Below are positions 18,510 through 26,149 of a stretch of 64,000 nucleotides of DNA, one piece after another. This DNA comes from Pantanalinema rosaneae (lineage in GTDB: Bacteria > Cyanobacteriota > Cyanobacteriia > Leptolyngbyales > Leptolyngbyaceae). The notes below the pieces were generated by a model that saw only the letters and a program-made list of their open reading frames with translations, was not told the origin of the DNA and did no database searches. The DNA lies in assembly GCF_050753385.1 (NCBI RefSeq), contig NZ_JBLZFZ010000011.1, forward strand, positions 62,001 to 126,000, read 5' to 3'. The position numbers were made by a program, and so were the translations under genes. Position 1 is the first letter of the stretch. Every line of letters begins with the position of its first letter.

Positions 18510-18563
18510 GAGATTTGCTCTGAGTTGGGGAACTTAAGCGTCTCATGAAACGCCCCGTCTCAG
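17396..18563 (-). mobile_element. IS4-like insertion sequence, edges approximate
   Basis: The best inverted ends, read inward, are CTAAGAC at 17396 and CTGAGAC at 18563. They extend imperfectly through CGTTT and GAGACGC. No convincing target duplication was found. A partial ATYTAAGAC repeat at 17394-17402 and 18577-18585 is the closest. The right flank contains CCCCGTCTCA twice. The edges could be shifted by about 20 bases, or the insertion may have been rearranged. Confidence 0.6.
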
Positions 18564-19367
18564 CTATCCCCGTCTCATTTAAGACTCTCGCTACAGCAAG
18601 CCTTTCAGGACTTCTCTGCACCACTAAGCCAAGACCAGCGGGATTTTAGGCGTACCCGTCTGATTGGCGTTGACCTACAAGGGATTGAGCTGGCTTCGCT
18701 GAACCTTCAAGGTGCTGATCTGAGGCTTGCGATTAACCTGCATCGTGCAGTTTGGCAGGGTGCGAATCTGAGTCAGGTAGACTTGCGTGGTGTTGATCTA
18801 ACAGAGCTAAATCTGAGCCAGGTGGTGTTCTGGAAAGCCAAACTTCAGGCGACCAACCTCACCCATGCACTGCTGACGGGAAGCAACTTAACCCGTGCGA
18901 ACCTAAACGGTGCCAACCTAAGTGGAGCGTTGATTGATCATGCCAACCTCGCTTATGTCAGATTTCAGGGTGCTAACCTCAGCAAGGCTGTTCTCACGGG
19001 CAGCAACTTGAGCTTTGCCCGGATGGAGCAGGCGAATTGTGCCCAAGCCTGTTTTACGGATACCAACCTGGAGCAAACAAAACTCATCGGGGTCAATTTC
19101 AGTGATGCGCTCCTCGATCGCAGTAATCTGAATCGTGCTGATCTAGCCTGGGCAAATCTAACCAGAGCTGACCTATCAGGGGCTTCGTTAGCCCAAGCAA
19201 AGCTCTGGCAGAACAATCTCTACGATACTGACTTCCAGAATGCCAACCTCTCTCAAGCAGATAGACATGGGGCGAGTGAACGAGGGGTGAGTGCCAACCT
19301 GAGTCTGAAAGAGATATTTATGGGGAACTATTCAAGCCAAAATGCTCAGCAACAAACACAGGGATAG
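18549..19367 (+). CDS. Pentapeptide-repeat protein, 5' end missing
   Basis: The reading frame is open from 18549, inside the IS edge, through the stop. From about 18650 it has repeated A(N/D)LxxA-type pentapeptides (for example LIGVDLQGIELASLNLQGAD, then many ANLSxAxL copies to residue 250). This is the right-handed beta-helix of pentapeptide-repeat proteins. No native start codon was found before the repeats. ORF callers would use the TTG at 18783, which cuts into the repeat region. The gene is therefore probably truncated by the IS. Such proteins have varied roles, including gyrase mimicry. None can be assigned here. Confidence 0.75.
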   Translation, partial: NAPSQLSPSHLRLSLQQAFQDFSAPLSQDQRDFRRTRLIGVDLQGIELASLNLQGADLRLAINLHRAVWQGANLSQVDLRGVDLTELNLSQVVFWKAKLQATNLTHALLTGSNLTRANLNGANLSGALIDHANLAYVRFQGANLSKAVLTGSNLSFARMEQANCAQACFTDTNLEQTKLIGVNFSDALLDRSNLNRADLAWANLTRADLSGASLAQAKLWQNNLYDTDFQNANLSQADRHGASERGVSANLSLKEIFMGNYSSQNAQQQTQG

Positions 19368-19599
19368 ATAACGGAATCCTCTGGAATTAGCCAGGGAAAC
19401 GAATTTTCAGAAGGGGGGAATAAATGGTGGAATGTCCTAACGGACGGTTCGGACACCTGAAATACCCCCGTCGTGTGTCAGCAGACGGAAGCCTTGGTGT
19501 GCCTGGGTTTGGGGCTGCATACAGATTGTCAGCGATTGCACTTTGAGAGTGCGTACACTTCTTGCTGTGAATGGGGTCAGCAGTGCTGGCTTAGGTTTC
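19368..19599 (+). other. Structured non-coding stretch between two island genes
   Basis: No convincing gene. CCGTC / GACGG (19468-19493) and TGTCC / GGACA (19434-19456) can pair, and the stretch is G-rich near 19410-19420. It could be the leader of the ribbon-helix-helix gene or a small RNA. No known RNA family was recognised. Confidence 0.25.
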
Positions 19600-19953
19600 A
19601 TGAAAAAGCAGCTTTCTACAAAAACGGTTAGTTTTCGGATCGATGGTCAGTTAGCGGCAAAACTCAATCGACAAGCCTTAGATCAACGATTGAGTCTCCA
19701 TGAGTATATCCGTGAACTTTTCCTGGATGCTCTCAGCCAACAGCCATTACGGGATGAGGTGATTGAGTTGCACAGTGAGTTGAGAAACATTAGTGCAGAA
19801 ATTGATGACCTGCGGCATGACTTGTCTGTCATCTTGCAAAAGTTCCTGATGGAGCTAGCGGATATGGACGAGGATGAGGCACGAAGCTGGATGATCAGCA
19901 GATTGTCTTCTCAGGGGTTTCAGGTGGCAGATGAGGATAACGCTCTGGATTAG
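19600..19953 (+). CDS. Ribbon-helix-helix-like DNA-binding protein
   Basis: The start is placed at the ATG giving MKKQLSTKTVSFRIDGQ. The upstream TTG would add 19 unrelated residues. Residues 7-45 (KTVSFRIDGQLAAKLNRQAL, then LSLHEYIRELFLDAL) fit a ribbon-helix-helix fold: strand, two helices. A coiled-coil follows (LHSELRNISAEIDDLRHDLS). Such proteins are often oriT-binding accessory factors or antitoxin-like repressors. With RadC downstream and transfer genes upstream, a mobilisation role is plausible. Confidence 0.7.
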   Translation: MKKQLSTKTVSFRIDGQLAAKLNRQALDQRLSLHEYIRELFLDALSQQPLRDEVIELHSELRNISAEIDDLRHDLSVILQKFLMELADMDEDEARSWMISRLSSQGFQVADEDNALD

Positions 19954-19967
19954 GGCATGAGCGGATA

Positions 19968-19981
19968 GCGGTAGCTACCGC
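19968..19981. promoter_or_regulatory. 14-base perfect palindrome
   Basis: GCGGTAGCTACCGC follows the ribbon-helix-helix gene by 15 bases. It could be an operator or a weak terminator (no T-run). The surrounding gene-free stretch is 19954-20371. Confidence 0.35.
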
Positions 19982-20239
19982 GTCAGTTGGAATAAAGTTA
20001 CCCACGCTTGAGCTGGGGTGAAGGGCAAAAGGACGACCCGGAACCACAGCGAAGGGGTGGATAACTTGCGAAGTTGGTCATGGGTTTTGCATAGGGGCTG
20101 AATGCCACCTGTGTAAAACCTGTGAGCAAATGAGCGCGATTTCCCTAGCAGTTCTGAAAGCACCAGGGAGTTATGCCGCTCGGAACAATTCCATGCCGGG
20201 TGCCTTGTTACGGGTGAATGTTAAGAATTTTCATAATGT

Positions 20240-20288
20240 ACCTGTCATTCCCCTATCCCTGCTTCGCAGGCTACGAGGAATGACAGGT
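20240..20288. repeat. Nested inverted repeat before radC
   Basis: ACCTGTCATTCC (20240-20251) is the perfect reverse complement of GGAATGACAGGT (20277-20288). CCTGC / GCAGG (20258-20270) nests inside it. The layout resembles the small repetitive hairpins common in cyanobacterial genomes, or a MITE-like remnant. Confidence 0.55.
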
Positions 20289-20371
20289 TCGATATCGAGA
20301 AGCCAGAAAAATATTGACAGAAGAAAATCCTTATCCAAACTCCTAAACAAATAACGTGACTCAGGAGGAGG

Positions 20372-21226
20372 ATGTCGTCACTGAACAGCCATAGAGAAGA
20401 GGACGAGTTTGAGCAGCTCTCCTTGGACATACAGCTAGAGGTTTCGCCCTCTGAGCAAAATTGGTCAGGTCATTGCTACGAATCGCCCCTAGCTCAACAT
20501 TCATTTGGGGTGTCACTGAATGATCTACCGCCAGGGGAACACCCTCGCGATCGCCTCGTCGATGCTGGCCCCTCGGCATTATCTACGGCTGAATTACTCT
20601 CGATTGTGGTTGGCACAGGACAACGGATTGGAAAATTTTCGGCGTTAGCTCTGGGACAACACCTTCTCCAAATTCTAGGAGCTGGTGGCATTGATCCTTT
20701 GAGACGGTTGCGGGGAATTACCGTGGAGGAACTTACTACGGTGCTGGGGATTGGGCCAGCGAAGGCAGCAACCCTGGTGGCAGCGATCGAGCTGGGGAAG
20801 CGGGTATTTTTGCCTAAGCCAGAGAAACGAGTCGTGATTGATGATCCGGGGGTGGCTGTCGAGGCACTGTCACAAGACCTGATGTGGCGGAGCCAGGAGT
20901 GCTTTGCGCTTGTTCTGCTGGACGTTAAGCACCGATTGCTGGGTACCCAAGTGGTGACAATTGGGACTGCAACAGAGACACTTGCCCATCCAAGGGAGGT
21001 GTTTCGAGCGGCAATTCATCGTGGAGCCACCCGAATCATTGTGGCGCACAACCATCCAAGTGGCTCAGTCGAACCTAGCCCCGAAGATATAGCCTTGACG
21101 AAGCAACTGCTTCAGGCAGGATTAGTAGTGGGGATCCCAGTGCTGGATCATTTGATTTTGGGGGGTGGGCAGTATTGCAGTTTGCGGCAGACGACGGATT
21201 TGTGGCGAGAGAATCCTCAAGAGTAA
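20372..21226 (+). CDS. radC: RadC family JAB/MPN-domain protein
   Basis: The 284-residue protein has a polar N-terminal tail, a helix-hairpin-helix region (LRRLRGITVEELTTVLGIGP), and the RadC JAB core. The core metal motif is VAHNHPSGSVEPSPED: HxH plus the distal Asp. RadC homologues are often carried by mobile elements and integrated phages. The exact biochemical role is not settled. AGGAGGAGG sits directly before the ATG. Confidence 0.92.
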   Translation: MSSLNSHREEDEFEQLSLDIQLEVSPSEQNWSGHCYESPLAQHSFGVSLNDLPPGEHPRDRLVDAGPSALSTAELLSIVVGTGQRIGKFSALALGQHLLQILGAGGIDPLRRLRGITVEELTTVLGIGPAKAATLVAAIELGKRVFLPKPEKRVVIDDPGVAVEALSQDLMWRSQECFALVLLDVKHRLLGTQVVTIGTATETLAHPREVFRAAIHRGATRIIVAHNHPSGSVEPSPEDIALTKQLLQAGLVVGIPVLDHLILGGGQYCSLRQTTDLWRENPQE

Positions 21227-21770
21227 AAGCTATCAGAATTAAATTCGTTTGGGATGCTCGGCGGTTCTCAGACACACCAAAAACAGTCCCCCTCACTCAA
21301 TACATGTGAACTATAATAGACAGCAAAATATTCTTTTCTAAGAAAATGCTCTTTTGAAGGGGCACACCACAATGATCTCAAGGGATGAGGAGATGAACTT
21401 GCCTAATAAACGCAGGATTTTATCGATCGACGGTGGAGGCATCTTAGGCACGTTCCCTGCTGCATTCCTTGCTGGTATCGAACAGCAATTGGACAGACCC
21501 ATAGGGGAATATTTCGATCTGATCAGTGGCACGTCTACTGGAGGAATCATTGCTCTTGGTTTGGGGGCAGGGTTAAGCGCGTCTGAAATTTTGCGAATGT
21601 ATGAAGAACGTGGCCCAGAGATCTTTGGACAACATGGGAATCTGCTTCAGATCTTTCTGGTAAATAAGATCAGATCAATTCGATGGCTTTACCGTCGTAA
21701 GTATAGTTCTGAACGGTTGCGCTCCACGCTGGTTGGTCTTTTAGGTGATGGAAGAATTGGCGATGCTAAG

Positions 21771-22834
21771 GGCGTTGTTGCATGAAGAGGAGTTGCGGAG
21801 GGCGAGGCATGGTAAGTTTTAATCACCACAACCAAAACAAGCCATGAAACCTCAATACCGCATCCGCAACTGGTCTGAGTATAACGCTGGACTGAAGCAA
21901 CGGGGAAGCCTCACCTTCTGGATTGAGGAATCGGTTCTGGAGCAGTGGGTGGTCGAAGATTTGAGCGGCAAACCAGGTGCGTCTGTCCTCTATAGTGACC
22001 TTGCGATTCAAACGATGGCGACTGTCAAAGCGGTCTATCGCCTGGCTGGACGACAGTGTCAAGGATTTCTCGAATCAATTTTTGAGTTGATGGAAATTGA
22101 CTTGCCTGTGCCTGACCACAGTACACTATCACGGCGAATTGGGAACCTGAGCATTGACTTACCGATTGTGCCGAAACCGGGTGCTCGTCATGTGGTGGTC
22201 GATTCGACTGGGGTAAAAGTCTATGGTGAAGGGGAATGGAAAACCCGTCAGCATGGGGTGAGCAAGCGTCGGACTTGGCGCAAACTGCATCTAGGGGTTG
22301 ATGAAGCTACGGGCGAGATTGTGGCAATGGTCGTGACAACCAATAATGTGGCGGATGGAGAAGTGCTAGAAGACCTCCTGGAACAGATTGAAGGGGAAAT
22401 TGAACAGGTTTCAACCGATGGTGCTTATGACCATCGCCATTGCTATGACGAAATTGATGCCAAAGGAGCCAAAGCCGTGATTCCACCGCGCAAAGATGCC
22501 AAAATCTGGCAGCATGGTAATCGCAAAGGCAAGCCCCATGCGAGAGATGAAAATCTGCGTCACATCCGCAAACATGGACGCAAACGCTGGAAGCAGGATT
22601 CTGGCTATCATCGCCGCTCCATTGCCGAAACCACCATGTTTCGCTTTAAGACAATTTTTGGTGGCAATCTCAGCGCGCGTCAATTTGACAATCAAGCGGT
22701 GGAACTGTTCATCAAATGTGCTGCGCTCAACCGGATGATCCAGATCGCTAAACCTGATAGCTACAAAGTTGCAGCTTAATACCAGGACGACCTTAAGGCA
22801 GGTCTGGTCGTTTTTCTAATCATGCAACAAAGCC
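21771..22834 (+). mobile_element. IS5-family (IS903-like) insertion sequence
   Basis: The 1064-base element has inverted ends GGCGTTGTTGCATGA / GGCTTTGTTGCATGA (read inward) and is flanked by the 9-base target duplication GATGCTAAG (21762-21770 and 22835-22843). It interrupts the capV-like gene between codons. One intact transposase gene lies inside. Confidence 0.95.
21844..22779 (+). CDS. IS5-family transposase
   Basis: The 311-residue DDE transposase has an N-terminal DUF4372-free IS903-like part (YRIRNWSEYNAGLKQRG). Its acidic residues lie in VVVDSTGVKVYG, QVSTDGAYDHRH and HRRSIAETTMFRFK. This layout and the 9-base target duplication fit the IS903 group of IS5. It appears intact. Confidence 0.93.
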   Translation: MKPQYRIRNWSEYNAGLKQRGSLTFWIEESVLEQWVVEDLSGKPGASVLYSDLAIQTMATVKAVYRLAGRQCQGFLESIFELMEIDLPVPDHSTLSRRIGNLSIDLPIVPKPGARHVVVDSTGVKVYGEGEWKTRQHGVSKRRTWRKLHLGVDEATGEIVAMVVTTNNVADGEVLEDLLEQIEGEIEQVSTDGAYDHRHCYDEIDAKGAKAVIPPRKDAKIWQHGNRKGKPHARDENLRHIRKHGRKRWKQDSGYHRRSIAETTMFRFKTIFGGNLSARQFDNQAVELFIKCAALNRMIQIAKPDSYKVAA

Positions 22835-23134
22835 GATGCTAAGCATCGATTAGTAATTCCAGCCTGGAACCCTACAACGCGGTCTGTTTATATCTACAAA
22901 ACGCCTCATCACCCACGATTTAGAACTGACTATAAATCTCGACTTGTTGATGCTGCATTGGCAACATCTGCTGCTCCAACCTACTTCCAACAGCACATGA
23001 CTGAGGATAGTGTAGGACTGATTGATGGTGGTATTTGGGCAAATAATCCAATTGCGGTTGCTGTGACTGAAGCAATAGGAATTCTTAAGTGGCCTGCTGA
23101 TCAAATATACGTGTTGAGTTTAGGCTGTTTGGAT

Positions 23135-24276
23135 CTAAGTACAGGACAAAAAGCTTGAAAGATTGAGCAGGGTAGGGTTTCATCAGAATTACGACACTCA
23201 TCAGAAACCCTATGAGCCAATATAGCGAATTAAGGCGAGTCCTCCAAGCCCAATTGAACTGGCATGGAGCCAGGATTTCATTTCTGGCTTTGTTTTTGTT
23301 AGCCTTGCTGAAAGTCAAAACGGTAAATTTAAGCGAACTATGTTTAGGCTTTGGCGGCAAGGCTTTGCCCGAATCGAGCTACAAGCGGTTGCAGCGCTTT
23401 TTTCGAGAGTTTGACCTGGATTACACCGAACTGGCGACCCTGTTGGTGAGTTGGATGCAAATTCCACCAGGGTGGGTGTTGAGCCTGGATCGCACGACCT
23501 GGAAATTCGGGAGTCATTGGCACAACATTTTGACCTTAGGCATTGTGCATGAAGGGGTTGCCTTCCCGATTCTGTGGTGGCTGTTGGATAAAAAAGGGAA
23601 CTCCAACAGCGACGAGCGGATGCGGTTTATGGAAACCTTTGCCAAACGATTTCCCACCGCTCGGGTGAACTGCTTGTGTGCGGATCGCGAGTTCGTTGGC
23701 CAAGCCTGGGTGCGCTATCTCCTGCTCGAACCGGCTTTAGCCTTTCGCTTACGGATTCGGGACACCGACCAGATTGAGCACGATGGCAAGGTCCTGGCGG
23801 CGCGGGTCGTCTTTGCCCATCTGCAAGTCGGTCAATCTCAAAGACTCACTGGCACTTGCCGGGTCTGGGGTTATCCGGTTGCTGTGGAAGCCCTGCGACT
23901 TGAGGATGGGGAGTTACTCGTGGTCATTGCGCCCGTCCACACCCAGAATTTGGTTCAAGATTACGCCAAACGTTGGTCGATTGAAACCTTGTTTGGCATT
24001 TTCAAAACGCGGGGTTTCTGTCTGGAATCCACTCACTTCACCGATGCCGAGCGGTTGAGCAAGTTGTTCGCCTTGTTGACCTTAGCTTTATGTTGGGCCA
24101 TGAAAACAGGCGTATGGTTGCATCAATGGCAGCCGATTGAGATGAAAAAACACGGTCGTCGTGCCAAAAGTTTGTTTCGCTTAGGATTCGATTATTTGCG
24201 CCATTTGGTGCTCAATCCATCTGCGTCTAATGGGTCCGACTTTTTGCAATCTCTACAACTTTTGTCCCGTACTTAG
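23135..24276 (+). mobile_element. IS4-family insertion sequence
   Basis: The 1142-base element has ends CTAAGTACAGGACAAAA and CTAAGTACGGGACAAAA (read inward). It is flanked by the 8-base target duplication GTTTGGAT (23127-23134 and 24277-24284). It is the second insertion in the capV-like gene, and its transposase stop codon is formed by the IS end itself. Confidence 0.93.
23212..24276 (+). CDS. IS4-family transposase
   Basis: The 354-residue protein has the DDE residues in LSLDRTTWKFG, CADREFVGQAW and the IS4 signature YAKRWSIETLFGIFK (Y-x2-R-x3-E-x6-K). It reads along the capV-like strand. The reading frame is intact and reaches the last base of the element. Confidence 0.93.
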   Translation: MSQYSELRRVLQAQLNWHGARISFLALFLLALLKVKTVNLSELCLGFGGKALPESSYKRLQRFFREFDLDYTELATLLVSWMQIPPGWVLSLDRTTWKFGSHWHNILTLGIVHEGVAFPILWWLLDKKGNSNSDERMRFMETFAKRFPTARVNCLCADREFVGQAWVRYLLLEPALAFRLRIRDTDQIEHDGKVLAARVVFAHLQVGQSQRLTGTCRVWGYPVAVEALRLEDGELLVVIAPVHTQNLVQDYAKRWSIETLFGIFKTRGFCLESTHFTDAERLSKLFALLTLALCWAMKTGVWLHQWQPIEMKKHGRRAKSLFRLGFDYLRHLVLNPSASNGSDFLQSLQLLSRT

Positions 24277-24607
24277 GTTTGGATGAAGCGTATGTCTTGC
24301 CGAAAGCGGCAGGAGTCGGGCCATTAGCAACTAAATTGGTCTCACTCTTCATGAATGGACAAGCGCATGGAGCAATGGGAATTGCGAAGTTACTGACCGG
24401 ACACGAACATGAAAGAAACGCTATATTTAGAGTGAACCATACTGTTCCGTCGGGAAAATACTCTATGGATGGAGTCTCTGAGATTCAAGATCTAAAGGGT
24501 CTTGGTTTTTCCTATGCACGAGAACGATTTCCTGGTCTGGAGCCAATCTTTTTTGACACCACTGCTGAATCATTTGAACCACTCTACAAGTTTGCTGAAA
24601 AACAGCC

Positions 24608-26041
24608 ATGAAGTTATCTGAGCATTTCGATACGTTTCTAACAGATGTTGTCAATCTCAATCAAGGTCGAATAGATCGACTTGAAGGTCACGTTAAGGCA
24701 ATTCAAGACTTTCTGAATAGTAGTGGTTATAGTGCTGAGATTATTCGGTTCTCGCCGCAAGGTTCATGGGCACATGGAACGATCATCAAGCCACTTTCTA
24801 ACAAAGAGTTTGATGCTGATCTTGTTATGTTTGTCGATCGCTTCCAAGAGTGGTCGCCCCAGGAATATGTAAATAATCTCTATTCTATCTTCAGGAACTC
24901 CGATCGCTACAAGGATAAAGTATCACGAGGTACACGATGCGTTGTCCTGAACTATGCTGGTGACTTTCACCTTGATGTTGTTCCTTGTGTCGTCGATGGT
25001 TACTATGGCATGACTTTTCATGTCTGTAACCGGAATACTGATGAATTTGAGTCAACGGCACCTGAAGCATATTCAGCTTGGTTATCAGAGCGAAACAAGT
25101 GGACTGGAAAGGATATGCTTCAGCACTCAGTTCGATTGCTTAAGTACCTACGAGATATCAAGACAAGATTCTCGGTTAAATCTATTCTTCTCACTACCCT
25201 AGTTGGTAATTGTGTTAATTCTTTGGATCAGTTTCTTCAAGAGCAATATTTTACTGACCTTCCTACATCACTGAAGACCTTAGTAGGAAGGCTTGATGAC
25301 TATCTTCAGGCTAACTCAGATATGCCTGTGGTGAGGAATCCTGTTTTGTCATCAGAGACCTTTAATCGTCACTGGGATCAGGATAAGTATGAGAACTTTC
25401 GGGAATGCATTCATCGGTATCGAGGGTGGATCGATGATGCCTACGATGAGCCTGAGCGAAGTGAAAGCATAAGTAAGTGGCGGCGAGTCTTTGGAGATGA
25501 TTTTGCAAAGAGCGAGGTGATTGAGAGTGCGACATTCTCTGAGGCATTTCTAGCAAGAGCAATCCATCATCGTGATATTGTGACTGCGGTAATTTTGCAA
25601 GGAAGTGCTTTTCTCGAAAGATTGATTTCACCCAAATTGCCTCATGTTGAGCGATTGCCGTGGCGATTCGAGCGGAACAATCTTTCTATTATTGTGAAAG
25701 CCGCTGAATTTACAGAGAAGCTTAGTCCTTTTATTCAGAGACGATTATCGTCCGGTGATGTGATTAAGAAGGATCGATGGATTCGTTTTGAGGCTACGCA
25801 GGGGAATGGATTCCCATTTAGTCCAAATGACTTTGAAGTGAAGTGGCAGATTGTGAATACGGACAGAGAAGCGGTTGATGCAAATGCGCTCCGAGGCGAC
25901 TTTTATTCATCAGATGAACCTGGTGTGAGGTGGGAATCTACTAGTTACCGGGGAGCACACTGGGTAGAAGCATTTGTCATTTCTCGCCGAACAAGAACTT
26001 GTTGGGGGAGGAGCGGAAGGTTTTTTGTTGTTGTTGAATAG
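24608..26041 (+). CDS. CD-NTase (cGAS/DncV-like cyclic nucleotide synthase), CBASS
   Basis: CD-NTases make the cyclic nucleotide signal of CBASS anti-phage systems. The 477-residue protein has the nucleotidyltransferase motif QGSWAHGT (G52, S53), the metal pair D69/D71 in FDADLVMFVD, and a third Asp at 123 in FHLDVVPCV. The C-terminal part (from about residue 370) resembles the AGS-C/sensor domain that often follows SMODS nucleotidyltransferases. It overlaps the end of the capV-like gene by four bases (ATGA). No Cap2/Cap3 genes follow here, so it is a two-gene, type I-like CBASS. With its effector broken, the enzyme may be orphaned. Clade and product cannot be read from sequence. Confidence 0.88.
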   Translation: MKLSEHFDTFLTDVVNLNQGRIDRLEGHVKAIQDFLNSSGYSAEIIRFSPQGSWAHGTIIKPLSNKEFDADLVMFVDRFQEWSPQEYVNNLYSIFRNSDRYKDKVSRGTRCVVLNYAGDFHLDVVPCVVDGYYGMTFHVCNRNTDEFESTAPEAYSAWLSERNKWTGKDMLQHSVRLLKYLRDIKTRFSVKSILLTTLVGNCVNSLDQFLQEQYFTDLPTSLKTLVGRLDDYLQANSDMPVVRNPVLSSETFNRHWDQDKYENFRECIHRYRGWIDDAYDEPERSESISKWRRVFGDDFAKSEVIESATFSEAFLARAIHHRDIVTAVILQGSAFLERLISPKLPHVERLPWRFERNNLSIIVKAAEFTEKLSPFIQRRLSSGDVIKKDRWIRFEATQGNGFPFSPNDFEVKWQIVNTDREAVDANALRGDFYSSDEPGVRWESTSYRGAHWVEAFVISRRTRTCWGRSGRFFVVVE

Positions 26042-26063
26042 GGGTAGTACACTACCTGATCGT

Positions 26064-26080
26064 GAAGTGGTGTACACTTC
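26064..26080. terminator. Short hairpin between convergent genes
   Basis: GAAGTG and CACTTC form a six-base perfect stem with a five-base loop. It sits in the 108-base gap where the CD-NTase transcript meets the methylase/ATPase operon. It could end either transcript. There is no clear T-run. Confidence 0.35.
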
Positions 26081-26149
26081 ATAAATCTTGGAAGCTACCT
26101 ATGTGTAACTTATGATTAAGTCAGTAAGATCAAAATATTCTTGAAAGTC

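Larger units (their letters stand above)
21372..24611 (+). pseudogene. capV: CapV-like patatin phospholipase (CBASS effector), broken by two insertion sequences
   Basis: In CBASS, CapV is activated by a cyclic nucleotide and degrades inner-membrane phospholipids. The gene survives in three pieces: 21372-21770, 22844-23134 and 24285-24611. Each IS inserted with a clean target duplication, and removal restores one frame (GDAK then HRLVIPAW; LGCLD then EAYVLPK). The restored protein has about 338 residues. Piece 1 has the oxyanion motif SIDGGGILG and the nucleophile GTSTGG. Piece 2 has the catalytic Asp in LIDGGIWANNP. No piece alone can have a complete catalytic dyad. The stop overlaps the CD-NTase start (ATGA). 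The ATG at 21372 follows GAAGGGG by about ten bases. An ATG at 21393 is possible. Confidence 0.92.

Noticed and set aside
1..20371. A complete conjugation (type IV secretion) system
   Set aside because: Only a relaxase, a coupling protein and accessory-type genes are seen. No VirB4, VirB6 or pilus-like genes lie in the window.
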